From Apiosordaria backusii (taxonomy: Eukaryota > Ascomycota > Sordariomycetes > Sordariales > Lasiosphaeriaceae), in NCBI GenBank assembly GCA_030549205.1, contig JAUKTV010000002.1, positions 2,666,001-2,730,000 of the forward strand: a stretch of DNA of 64,000 bases, read 5' to 3'. This document shows positions 45,927 to 57,208 of the stretch, one piece after another (position 1 is the stretch's first letter; every line of letters starts with the position of its first letter). The position numbers and the translations under genes are program-made. The notes under the pieces are model-generated. The model was not told the DNA's origin, did no database searches, and worked only from the letters and a program-made list of their open reading frames with translations.

Positions 45927-47533
45927 TACTCTTCTAAATCGAATTCAGTAAAGCCCTCTAATGCTACTTAAAGTTAAAGATCTATATATTCCTATAATCT
46001 ATCAAAGTCTTTACTAGCTTTAGCTTTGGCCTTAATAATATCGATAATAGTAGCGAACTTATCGTTTGGATTTAACTTAACCTTTTTCTTCTTCTTCTAA
46101 CCTAGCCGTTTAATCTATACCTCTAGTCTTTCTATCTAAGCCTTTAATAAGGCTATTTTTACTATTCTTTTATTTACAACCTTAGCTAGTTTATTAAAAT
46201 TAATTTTAACTATAAGGTTCTATTTTAAAATAGCCTTAAGGTTCTTATCTATTTTATATAAGAGTTTAAATATATCTTAAAACTTCTTAGGTATTGCAAT
46301 AGTTTTATATAATACTTTAGAAAGAAGACTAGGTTTTAATGATAAGCCCTATATAGAGAGGGTCTCTTTAAGTATATCGTTATTCTTTAATATAATATAT
46401 AAACTAGTAAGTAGTTGGCTTAAGTTAACCAGTTAAAGCTTTATTATTAACTATTTAGCTTTAATATTTTTAACGTAAATAGTATATTCTCTAGCTTTAC
46501 TATATACCTTTAAAAAGTCCTATTTATTAAGGATAGTATCGGCCTTTTTATAATAAACAATATTGCCAAAAAACTTATAGTATTTATTTTTTAAAAAGCT
46601 AAAGACAGAAAGGTCTAATAGTTAAAGAATATATAAGTAGTAGGCTGGTAGGAAAAGTAAGAAGATATTGTTAATATAGTAATTCTATATAAACTTATCG
46701 GTTTTATAAGAACTATAGCTATTAACTATTAATAGCTTCTTTTCTTTTATAGCTATACCTAGTATATATACCTTAATTAACTAATTTAAAGTAAGGCTAT
46801 TATTAGTTTAGCTACTTTATAAGAAAGAAAACTTTTAAGTTTTAACCTTTTTAAAGTCTTTATATCTATATTACTACTGTTAAATTAAAGCAGCCTTATA
46901 TATAATAAAAAGAAGAAAAAACTGCTTAGTAATTATAATATATTTTAAGATTGTAATCTATATACGGTTTTTTAAGTATTTAGCAATAGCTACTTTAATT
47001 TCTAATCTTTTAATATATATACTATTAAGGCCTTAGCCTTCTATTATACTTACTTTATTTATATTGGTCCAGTATTAAGGCTTAATATCTTTAATAATAG
47101 GAAAAGCAAGCCTTTTAAATTAAAAGGTAATAGCCTCTTTAGTAGTACCGTTAATATACTTAATATTTACCTATTTAACCTTTTTAATATAAATTTCTAA
47201 ATTCCAGGTTAAAAAACAGTATATTTAATAGACCCTAAGCTTATAATCACTTCCTCCTTTATTTAATATACTATTAGTAAAATAGTATATTTATTAATAG
47301 GTTATAGGGACCTTAAGGTCTTTTTAGGCTACTATCTACTTAGCTAGATACCTTTTTTAAGCTAAGGAAAGGTTTTATTAATAACAGGCTTAGTAAATAC
47401 TATAAGGTTTCTAATTATTATTAATATAAGAGCGTATTATTAAAGGAGGTATACCCTATTCGGCTTTGGCTTTAGTATATATATAACTATACTTAGTAAC
47501 AGCGAGGATAGCTTCTTAAAGGTCATTTTCTAT
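45927..47533 (-). pseudogene. Pogo/Fot1-like transposase relic
   Basis: One minus-strand frame can be followed for about 1.6 kb through many TAG and TAA stops that sit where Gln (CAG/CAA) is expected, the signature of C-to-T RIP. It starts at a mutated ATG (ATA, 47533-47531) followed by ENDL. The N-terminal helix-turn-helix and CENP-B-like part is readable (AEQGIPPLIIRSYIN with Q for a stop, then NLSLAQKRYLAKQIVAQKDL). The catalytic block follows: TNINKV at about 47050, LLIVNSYSSYKTDKFI around 46721, then INNIFLLFLPA and LLDLSVF near 46613. Two of three catalytic Asp read as Asn (GA to AA). The basic tail KKKKKVKLNPNDKFA is typical of Fot1 proteins. No function remains. Confidence 0.85.
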
Positions 47534-47681
47534 ATATAAAGGTATTGTAAAAATCTCCTGCTTTTGACGGTTAGAATGGTATAAACAAAGTAGGAATTAA
47601 AAGAAAACAAAACAGATAAAAATATAGAAAAAAACAGGTAGTTGGGTTGTCTTATATGCAGTTGGGTATTAATGCCAAGTC

Positions 47682-47729
47682 GGCTAATGGCGCAAGAGCC
47701 TGGTAGGGCAACAGGGTGGTAAGTGCACT
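47682..47729. repeat. Right terminal inverted repeat
   Basis: Partner of 45825-45872. It ends GGTAAGTGCACT before the flanking TA. Confidence 0.8.
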
Positions 47730-47731
47730 TA

Positions 47732-48619
47732 CACAGATACCTTAATCCCAAGCGAAATTGGGGGTGGGTCTCTGACCAATCCACAGGCTTCCTCGCTGAC
47801 TTCCAAATCCACCTTCAATTCTCCGTCTCTCTCACCGTTCTCTTCCTTTTGTTCTCTGGGGCGTGCCACTTGTACTTGTGACCTCCGCGGTCTTCACACC
47901 CTCAGAAATAGACTTTTGTTTCGTTCCTTCGTTTGTGCCACTCTTTTCCCGCCCGTCCGCCCATTTCAGCCTCCGCGCTGCTGTCGTCGGGCCCGCCAGC
48001 TACTTCCTGCACCACGGACTGGATCTTGGGCCTTCTGTTCCTGCAACCTGCAGCGATCATCGCGTCAGTCGGCTGTCCAACCACCACCATCTCGACCGCC
48101 ATCCCTTCCTGCCAATTGTCTCTGCCCTCCCGCTGCAACCACGGCACCACCACACCACACCTTGACCGACAAGAGTGACCCGCTGGTCGCGCTGCTGGCC
48201 ACCGACCTCCGCCCAGTTGCCGCTCGCTCGCATATATGCGGGGACCAGGCCCAGCTGCCTTCCACAACAAAAACAACTCGTCCAGTCTCCTGTCTATCGT
48301 CAGCCCTTCCTGGGGCTTTCCACCGTCAACGAGCTCAACGCCACGGGTAATTTTTTGGTTAGGGACTTAATACGCGCAATATCACTCCATTGAGCAACAA
48401 ATTAGGCCGGTAAATACGCCCACGCCAAATAAGGTTCGCCGTTCCCGACTCGTTGGAACCGCACAAACCCGAAGACTATGAGCCATGATAGCACCCCAAG
48501 AAAACCATGATATCTTCGCAACGGTAACACCACAGCCCGGAAACTGCCGCGATATCACCAGGGACGCGTCTACCGACATGCCAACTGGGCACTACAGAGA
48601 GGGGGAGGAGGAGATCACA
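47732..48619. other. Upstream region of SH3 membrane protein
   Basis: Unique-composition DNA resumes at once after the transposon. The CT/CA-rich stretch 47900-48350 looks like a leader. No separate gene supported. An in-frame ATG at 48485 could extend the next protein by 45 residues. Confidence 0.45.
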
Positions 48620-50593
48620 ATGAGCGCACAACCAGCCCGGAGGAGGCGAGGGCAATCTCTACCAAGCACCAAGACTGTGCTTCTTTCTTTATTATCAACA
48701 TCACCAACCGCCATGGCCGCCTGCATATCATTGCAAGGATCCAAGGCCTGTCCGGCCTGGCAGTCCGCTTCCATTACGACTTCCAATAGTCGTCTCAACG
48801 GGATCTTGTAAGTCGCTTGTCCCACGTAGATATCAGACATCCATTTCAGTGGGTCTCACATTGCAGATGGGCTAACATGGTGTCCACAGTCGTTTCTTAT
48901 CATTCGTTTCTAGCACCGAGACTTTCGATCAACGCTTATTGACTTTTGTACAATCGGACTACGTCCAAGAAAAGTGAGTCTGCACCGTGCCATGTGGCCC
49001 AAGTTGCAACTTCTGACTGTTCCCAGATACCAAACGCTGCTCGGTTGCGGGGATTTTGATCTCACCAACACCACCGAGCTCTACGCGCGTTTCACGACTA
49101 CTGTAATATGTAATACTATCGTCCAGGAATCGATAGCAGATTGCAGTCTCGCCCCCGAAGACTCCCGGCCTGTGTGTGCCGAGTCATGTGTATGAATGCA
49201 CTGTGCCCCTCCTGTTCGTCCGGTTAATACTGACACTCATCACTAGTCCCAATTTGCAGAGGCTGAGACGTACGTTGTCAGCGACAGCACACTCTGTCCC
49301 AATCCGGGGAGAAACGCAAAGGAACAGATCAGGGCCGACTTCACGGACTGTTCATCGCCCGATAACGCGCTTTCCGGACGGTCCTGCATCCAAGGCATCA
49401 CTAACGAGCCCGAGAACTGCGGGTATGGTAGCAGCACGATCGGCCTGTGTTGGTATTGCGCTAAGGGCGGCATCAACTCGACTGATAGTTGCTGCTACAA
49501 CTCGAATGCCGAGTCGAGGTGTGCCGGGGTTGTTCTGCCGTCCATCACACCTACCTTCGTTCTCCCTACCAACACAGCACTACCCTCGCCTGCGGATGAA
49601 CAAAACGCCACTGAGAAGACCGGATTAGGAGGGGGACCGATTGCCGGGATAGTGCTTGGATCTATCGGTGGTGCTGCTTTGTTGGCACTAGGCATCTTTT
49701 TCTGCTGGCGGCGGCGCAGGCAAAGGCAGGGAAGCCAGAACGGAAGCGTCTTCAACCAGCCGTCACCTGCTAGGAAAGGGCCGGCAGTTGTTCAAATGGC
49801 CCAACCAGGAACGCCAGGTCAGCCAGGAGTGCCGGCAGGCTTTGAAGTCCTGCCCGGTGGTAGGATAGCCCGGATGTCAGCCCTTGAGGGACATTCTGGC
49901 GAAGCACCATCACACCACGTTAGCCGGGATATTGTCACAGCCACTTCTGCCGGATACAGTAGGATGAGCGACAGAAGAAGAGGCGACGACCACTCCTCTT
50001 CGGACGGATTTGGGTCCAGCCCAGAATCGGACCGTGGCACCGGCATTGGGGTCCTCAGGCCCCCGCCAACTGCTCTTAGGAGGAATGGTTCGCTCTCCAG
50101 CAGTTCGGTGCTGAATGGTGATGACCCAAACTCCCCGACTAGTGGTGGGATGTCGTCTCCTCAGGGCATGGCCAGTCAGCAGTCGGAACAGTTGCCCTTT
50201 TTCAGAGACTACTATTCACGAGACGAAATTCACCCTGGCGACCGAGTGGCGGTATTGTGGGCATATCAACCGCGTGCTCCTGACGAGTTCACACTGGACC
50301 GCGGGGATATGCTCAAGGTAGTAGGTATCTGGGACGATGGGTGGGCGACGGGTATCCTGATGGATGAAAGGGCGGAGGAGTGGGAGGCTCGCAGGAATGC
50401 TCAGCGAGACAGCGGAGTCTCAAACACATCTGGCAGAGTGGCGTCCACCTCTCCACCAGCGAACGGTGAAATCAAGGCATTCCCTCTCGTATGTGTTTGC
50501 CTTCCAGAGCATTGGAGACGGACGATCGAGGGTGATGGCTCCACAGAGACCGGATCAAGCAGCCACCCACTTACGACGACGACTGGCTCTTAA
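48620..50593 (+). CDS. Single-pass membrane protein with cytoplasmic SH3 domain
   Basis: Four exons: 48620-48807, 48890-48973, 49027-49189 and 49247-50593, about 593 residues. A basic N-region and hydrophobic core (TKTVLLSLLSTSPTAMAA) form a signal peptide. The extracellular part has many paired Cys (CGDFDL, VICNTI, ADCSL, VCAESC, TLCPN, CSSPD, GLCWYCAKGG, SCCYNS). A membrane span GIVLGSIGGAALLALGIFFC is followed by WRRRRQRQ. The cytoplasmic tail is Ser/Pro-rich and ends in an SH3 domain (RVAVLWAYQPRAPDEFTLDR, GDMLKVVGIWDDGWATGI, then PLVCVCLPEHW). The layout (exported Cys-rich domain, span, SH3) resembles fungal sensor and adaptor proteins at the cell cortex. The partners are unknown. I chose the ATG nearest to the signal peptide. 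Confidence 0.82.
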
Positions 50594-51697
50594 TTGATAG
50601 CTTTCGATTATGATTCCAGCACTCGATCTAAGCTCAGAATAATGTCTCGATGAGTGTTCTTTAGTGTTTGGCATTGGCCACGGAGTTCGGTTACGGCATG
50701 GTAATCTGCATTCCCTTCTCGACCCACGCAGGTCATAATCCCCGACTCGCCGCCTTTGTACATAATGCACCCACAAACGTGCTAGTTTTTGGTATATACC
50801 CATGTTGACGAGGGTGTTTGCGGTGGGTTACTGGGGTGACTAGGGGGTGCTTGGTTTGTAATGATGTTCAGGAGAGTATCTTCATGACGGCCAGTCAGAA
50901 TTCCTCGTGCTTCTTTTTTATCACATAGCATCAAGATATTCTGCCGGTACTTATTTAAAATACAAAATGTTACTTAGAGGCACGAATTGATTCAACTTCT
51001 ACCTATCGTGAGAGAGTGTTTTTGGTTTTTGGAGGACTCCGTAGTGACGTGCATTTGAGGCATTCATTGTCAGCTCTGCGCGAATAGAAGCCGTTGCCTA
51101 TACAAGCCAGCCTATGCTCGGAAAGATCTCGCAGCACGGGGAAAAGCCTTGCTGATTTAACAGGATTTATAGAGGTGATATACAAATTGAAAATCCTATC
51201 TCGTTCTTCTGTCATCACTTACATGCATCAAGCGGGGTGTGGAGTTCGCGGGGTGGCAGGCGGGGCAGAAGAGCGGGTCTTTGGTTCAAGGGTCCACAGT
51301 GACTTCATTCGAGCAAGATGCTATCGTTATCTTAGGTAGCGGCAGGCACCGATTAGCCCACCACTGTGTACGTACTGTAAGCTTCAACGCCAGCGACTGA
51401 CTGACCAAAAGCTCCTTGTTCAACATAAAGCCGACCCGCGAGTTCCATCTGTTATGCATCCTGCTCGGTAGGTATCTCGACACCGAAAAGGCGTCTTCCT
51501 AGAAGCTTTATTGCTTGTCGACATTATCCAGCAACGCGTAGGCACTCAACACCACATTGCCGCGAACCCCCCCGCGATTACCAGTACCGCGAACCATCCG
51601 CATCTCGCTGCTCCTCCAAAATGCGACGGGCTTCCCCGACCTTGAGAACTAGGTAGCCAGCTATTTTGAGCGTCTTGACGCTTGATACCTCGAAGCT
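50594..51697. other. Intergenic region
   Basis: 1.1 kb holding the 3' UTR of the SH3 gene and the VPS15 promoter. No gene supported. Confidence 0.45.
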
Positions 51698-54600
51698 ATG
51701 GGCCAGGGGTTCTCTCTTGCAGCACCCCCGGCCGGGGCGGCTGGGATAGATGTTCCTGAGCTTGCCGACTTGGTCTACGAGAAAAGCATTGGCACCGCCC
51801 GGTTTATGAAAAGCATTCGCGCAAGACACCAAGATGGCGTTGTATTAGTAAAAGTCCTCATCAAGCCATATCCCATGTCCCTCGAGAAATACAACGAACA
51901 AGTCCTTCGTACGCGCCCTTCCGCTTCATGAGCTCTCCCGTGCCTTTGCTAACCTCTCGTCTCTAGGGGTAAGAAAAGCGCTGGCCGATGTACCAAATGC
52001 CCTCTCATACCAACGAGCGATCGAGACCGAAACGAACGGATATTTGATTCGTCAGTTCTTCTACAACTCGCTATACGACCGTCTGAGCACAAGGCCGTTT
52101 CTGGAAGACATCGAGAAGAGATGGCTGGCTTTTCAACTGCTCTGCGCTTTGCGCGACTGCCACGACAAAGACATCTACCATGGGGACATCAAGACGGAGA
52201 ATACACTTGTGACCTCCTGGAACTGGCTCTACCTCTCCGACTTTTCGTCTTCGTTCAAGCCCGTTATGTTGCCTGAGGACAACCCGGCCGACTTCTCCTA
52301 TTTCTTCGATACGTCCGGCCGCAGAACTTGTTACCTGGCGCCCGAGCGCTTTGTGCCGTCGGGGGAGGAAATCGACCCAAACGCAAAAGTGACATGGGCG
52401 ATGGATGTGTTCAGTGTTGGCTGTGTCATCGCAGAGCTTTTTCTCGAGGCGCCTATCTTCAGCCTGAGCCAGCTTTACAAATATCGAAAGGGAGAATACG
52501 ACCCTGGAATATCCCATCTAAGTCGCATCCCCGATAAGGATTTGAGAGAAATGGTGGCCCATATGATTCAACTGGATCCACAAAAGAGATACTCGGCTGA
52601 GCAATACCTTGACTTTTGGAAGGGCAAGGTATTTCCGTCATATTTCTATAACTTCTTGCACCAATACATGGAGATGATTACGGATCTCTCTCCGGGGCAC
52701 TCCTCCTCAGATCCTGGGAAGAACGTCGGCCAAGCTGATGAGAGGATCGAGCGTGTATGGTCGGATTTCGACAAGATCTCATACTTTCTCGGACATCACA
52801 ATAATGACGCGCGCGTTGAGGAACCGCGAGTGGCACCCAGGCTGGGACTGGCACATTTTCCAGTCCGTCTCAACATACCCAACAATGAGCACGTCGTTAC
52901 GAGCGGCAAGCAACCATTGGCAGACGACGGCACACTCATATTTTTGACGTTGATTGTCTCCTCGCTCCGAAACACAGCACGCGCGAACTCGAAGGTCAAG
53001 GCCTGCGATATACTTCTCGCCTTTTCCGAGCGACTGACCGATGAAGCGAAACTGGATCGTGTCTTACCATATCTCGTCGCCTTACTGACCGACAAGTCTG
53101 AGATTGTGGTCATTGCTGCCATCAGAACGATCACGCAGCTGCTGGATATGGTAAGAGTGATTACACCCGTGAATGCGCAGATATTCCTCGAATATATCAT
53201 GCCTAGGATGCAAGTTGTCTTGCTTGGAACACAGCGCTCAACGAGCCCAGCCGTCCGAGCAACATATGCCTCGGTTTTGGGCAAACTGGCCAAGATTGCG
53301 GACCGCTTTCTTGTCATGGCTGCCACGCTGCGGGCGGACGGATCTGCCACCATCGCTGACCCCGAGGTTGAGCCCGAGACAGAACCTGACGCCGCCTTCG
53401 ACGGGTTGTACGACAATGCCCGTAGGGAGCTGGCGGGCCTGTTTGAAACCCACACCAAAGCACTGATCGAGGATTCGGACCCTTTTGTGCGACGGGCATT
53501 TCTCACTTCGGTGCCGGAGCTGTGTATATTCTTCGGTGTTGCTCAAGCCAATGACATCATCCTGGCTCATCTGAATACTTACCTCAATGATCGAGATTGG
53601 ATGCTGAAATGCGCCTTCTTTGATGCCATCGTGGGTATCGCGGCTTTCCTCGGCAGCAGTACTTTGGAAAAGTTCATTCTACCTCTTATGGTGCAGGCAG
53701 TCACGGATCCGGAAGAGTATGTTGTTCAGGGCGCACTTCGTTCTCTTGCAGAGCTAGGATACCTGGGCCTCCTTAGCAAGCATGCCTACACCGATCTTAT
53801 CAGTGATGTCGCACGGTTCACAGTACACCCAAACATATGGATTCGTGAGGCCGCTGTCGAGTTCATTGCTTCCGGCAAGAAGTTTTTGAGCCCGGCGTAC
53901 CTCAGAGTTCAGGTGTTGCCAAAACTGGCGCCGTATCTCAAACCAGGTCGCACACCGGACTTTTCAGAGCTGGATATCTTGGAATCACTTCAGAAGCCGC
54001 TATCACGGTCTGTTTTTGACCATGCCCTGATGTGGGCTTCCAAGACTGAGAAGGGCGACTTCTGGACCTCGTTCAGGAAAGGCCGTGACAGTGTTCTGGG
54101 GCCAAGCCAGATCTTCGAACAAGCATCGAAGAACAAGGAAGATGATGTATGGCTGAAAAAACTGCGAAATTTAGGTCTGTCTCGGGGAGATGAGCCGAAG
54201 TTATTGGCGCTTAGAGAGTTCATCTGGCGATTGAGCCAGATGAAGATGAGAGATTCGACAAGCCAAGAGACGGCGAATCCGGGAGTCATCAACGGTATCA
54301 TTCCGCTTCGCTCACTTGGCATCACTCCCCAAACCATCTTATTCGATGAGGAACCACTCCGCAACCCAGTGGCAGCCGCTCAACCAGAGCCTGGAACTCC
54401 AAGAACGATCGAGGATGCTCTTCTTGACGCCTCCATGTCGATCGATGACCCCGTCAGCAAGAAGCGACGGGCTGCCCTAAACAACCACCGCTCTCGAATG
54501 AATAGCAGAGACAACATGTCACCAGCCTCTGTGGACAGTAGGCGTCCTTTTGACGACGAAGGAACAGTGTCACCAACAACATCGAAACCAGGGGCCGGTG

Positions 54601-56393
54601 CCTCGAGAGATACTTCAGTCAGGACATCTGTTGCCCAAGGCAAAAACTCGCTGTCTGTCATGGATGATGACAGGTCAGTATCGGATGCACCATACTCTAC
54701 CAGGAGAGCTTTGCGCCACCAGTCGAGCGCCATGCACCTCATGAACCGAAAAGACAGTGCCAAGTCTGGGCCCGAGACAGGCACAACCGAAACTAATGCC
54801 TTTGGACAAGTCGAAAGGCCCCTCAGCCAAGGACTGCGAGTGTCTTCGTATCCCGACACTGAAACTGCACTGGCATATGCAAAAGAACGTCTACAAGGTC
54901 ACCACACCTACACCGGGAGTGACCCTAATATTATCCGAATGCTCGATAATATGTATATTGAAAACTATCCCCGGGACCTCCTGGAGTACGGTCCGCTCGT
55001 GACGCCAGTCCGGAGGCGGAAATCGAGCCGGCAATCTGTTTCGACAGGGTTTGAGGAGCCTTGGAAACCATCTGGCAAGCTAGTTGGCATGCTGGCAGAG
55101 CATGTTGGGCCGATTAATAGGGTTGTTCCCTCACCTGATCATCAGTTCTTCCTCACGGGTGGGGATGATGGGTGTGTTAAAGTCTGGGACACGAAACGGC
55201 TGGAGCGAATGGTGACCCACAAGGCAAGGCAAACCCACAGGCACGCGCCAGGCGCCAGGGTTCTCGCGATGTGTTTTGTCGAAAACACGCACAGTTTCGT
55301 CAGCTGTGCTAGTGATGGCAGCGTTCACATTCTCAAGGTTAACACGATGCTTATTGGCATGAGTTACCGGTATGAGAAGTTGAAGCTGCTGCGGAAATAC
55401 GACGGGCTCAAGGATGGGGAGTATGTTGTTTGGTGCGAGCATTACAGGCAAGAGGCCAACTCGGTTCTGGTGTTGCTTACAAACACGTCTGTCATTTTGG
55501 GCATCGACCTCCGAACGATGACGGAGCTCTACAGGCTGGAGAATCCGGTGCACCACGGGACGCCGACATGCTTTTGCATTGATCGTAAGAAGAATTGGCT
55601 TTGCTTGGGGACGTCGCATGGGGTGCTTGATTTGTGGGATTTGAGGTTCAAGACGAGGTTGAGGGGGTGGGGGATTCCGGGGAAGTGCTCTATTTACCGC
55701 GTCGCGCCCCATCCTGCTAAGGGGAGAGGGAGGTGGGTTTGTGTGTCGGGTGGTACGGGGCAGGGGGAGGTTACGGTTTGGGATCTCGAGAGGTGTATTT
55801 GCCGGGAGGTTTACCGCGTGGCTGGGAACAAGGAGGGGCCGAAGGGATATGACCCGTGGGAGGTGGATGAGGATAAACCCGAGGGGATGCTGGGGCGGTT
55901 CGCGACGAATATTGAGCCGGCTGCCACGGGAAATACGGATCGGGGGGTGAGGGCTATGACGGTGGGAATTGGGAGCGGGGAGGATATACGGGATGTGAGG
56001 CATGCGTTTGTTATCACGGGGGGGTCGGATAAGAAGCTGAGGTATTGGGACTTGGTGAGGGTGGATAACAGTGTTATTTTTAGTGGGCTTCAGCCGGAGG
56101 ATGTCAGGCCTGGGTACTCGACTAGCCATCCGACGGCTTCGATGACGCTGCATACGGAGCGGCCGCCTAATCACAAGGAGAAGGGGGGAGGGGTTACGAA
56201 TGGGCCGGGGACGGAGGTGGTGGAGCAGCCGCCGAAGAAACCGAGGCAGCCGAGGTCGACGGTGATTTCGGTGCAGCAGCAGCAGCTTCTTAAGAGCCAT
56301 ATGGACGCGATTACGGATGTTGCTTGGCTGGAGTCGCCTTATCCGATGACGGTTTCGGTGGATAGGAGTGGGACTATTCTGCTTTTGCAGTGA
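51698..56393 (+). CDS. VPS15: VPS15 kinase-like regulatory subunit of class III PI3-kinase
   Basis: Two exons, 51698-51908 and 51967-56393, about 1545 residues. Vps15 anchors and activates Vps34 on endosomes and autophagosomal membranes. The start MGQGFSL suits N-myristoylation. The kinase-like domain (about residues 25-300) has VLVKVLIK for the ATP lysine, HGDIKTENTLVTSWNW in the catalytic loop and DFS in place of DFG, the usual Vps15 variants. Then RRTCYLAPERF follows. HEAT repeats occupy about 330-700 (VLPYLVALLTDKSEIVVIAA, LKCAFFDAIVGIAAFLG). A Ser-rich linker follows. The C-terminal WD40 propeller runs from GMLAEHVGPINRVVPSPDHQ through VKVWDTKRLE to the end. The first intron is phase 1. 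Confidence 0.95.
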
Positions 56394-57208
56394 TTTTGAT
56401 GAGGGATTGGCTTGACATACGGGAAGAGAGTGAAGAGTATGGATTGTGATGGGGAATGATTGGAGTTGCATATTGGTTTAGAGATGGGCGATGAGGTTGA
56501 TGATATGAGTTAGCTAGAAATGCAATATACCTTTTGTCTAAGAAAGATCCCGTGAGTGTCATGGAAACCATGAGCCAAATAACAAAAAAGCAATTCTAAA
56601 AACCACACAAACGCTTGTGATGGGTCAGGAGTCGAACCTGGATCTTTGCGCTAACTCGGCAATATACATTGACCTCTATGTTACCGCGCCACAAAAGTGC
56701 TACCAAGAGACTGAAATCAAGTACCGCGGTGCAGTTGTGGCTCTGGTTATGGCGTTTTCTTAACCAGAGTTTCTGTGAAGTTAGTCCAAAGCCCGTTTCC
56801 ATATCAGTTGGAGGGAATGTGCAAGGGTTAGGGTCAAGAGATGTCGTTGTGATGAGATCTCACCGCCTTGCCCCACAAGTCAATTTTGCCGCTTGTCAGC
56901 CTTGTGGAGCTTTCTCTGGGTGTGTGAGAGCTCTTGCGCCGCGTCAATGATAAACTTGCACGCGACAACGGGCTTTGAACTCTGGGATTTTGCGATTGCG
57001 ACTTGCGCAGACGAATTTTACTATCCAGTCCTTTTTTTTTTTTCCCCTGTCGGTTAACATTGCCATCGAGCACACACAACCATCGAGTACACCACAACGA
57101 CAGAACCGACCAAGACACTCGAGAGATACTTTTCTCTCCAGAAGAAAAACAAACCCAACCCAACCCAGCCGAAACGGGAAATTTTCAAGAGCAACAACAA
57201 GAGACAAA
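56394..57208. other. Intergenic between VPS15 and LEA1
   Basis: 815 bp containing a tRNA-like sequence (see separate entry) and the CT/CA-rich leader of LEA1. Confidence 0.5.
56618..56698 (-). tRNA. Degenerate tRNA-like sequence
   Basis: The minus strand has an exact B box GGTTCGACTCC (56638-56628) and an A-box-like TGGCGCGGTAAC (56691-56680) at a fitting distance. After the T arm it reads CCCATCA, but the seven bases before the A box (ACTTTTG) do not pair with it, and the D arm and T stem have mismatches. It therefore looks like a tRNA relic or a tRNA-derived repeat head rather than a working tRNA. The anticodon cannot be assigned. Confidence 0.35.

Larger units (their letters stand above)
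45825..47729 (-). mobile_element. RIP-degraded pogo/Fot1-type DNA transposon
   Basis: A 1905-bp element bounded by inverted repeats of about 48 bp. The left end is AGTGGACTAACCAGGG..., and the right end on the other strand is AGTGCACTTACCACCC.... Both ends continue to matching TTGCGC and ATTA blocks, with roughly 70 % identity. A TA dinucleotide sits on each side (45823-45824 and 47730-47731), the target duplication of Tc1/mariner-class elements. The interior is extremely AT- and TpA-rich, unlike both flanks. Reading the minus strand gives a broken pogo-type transposase. Size, ends, target site and protein together indicate a Fot1-like element. Confidence 0.88.

Noticed and set aside
45850..47650. 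AT-rich block as a possible centromere or mitochondrial insert
   Set aside because: Sharp inverted-repeat borders, TA duplication and a readable transposase explain it as a RIP-mutated transposon.
55131..56471. A 446-codon minus-strand open frame opposite VPS15
   Set aside because: It is a shadow of the WD40-coding exon. Its product is Arg/Pro/His-rich without domains, as expected from antisense of GC-biased codons.
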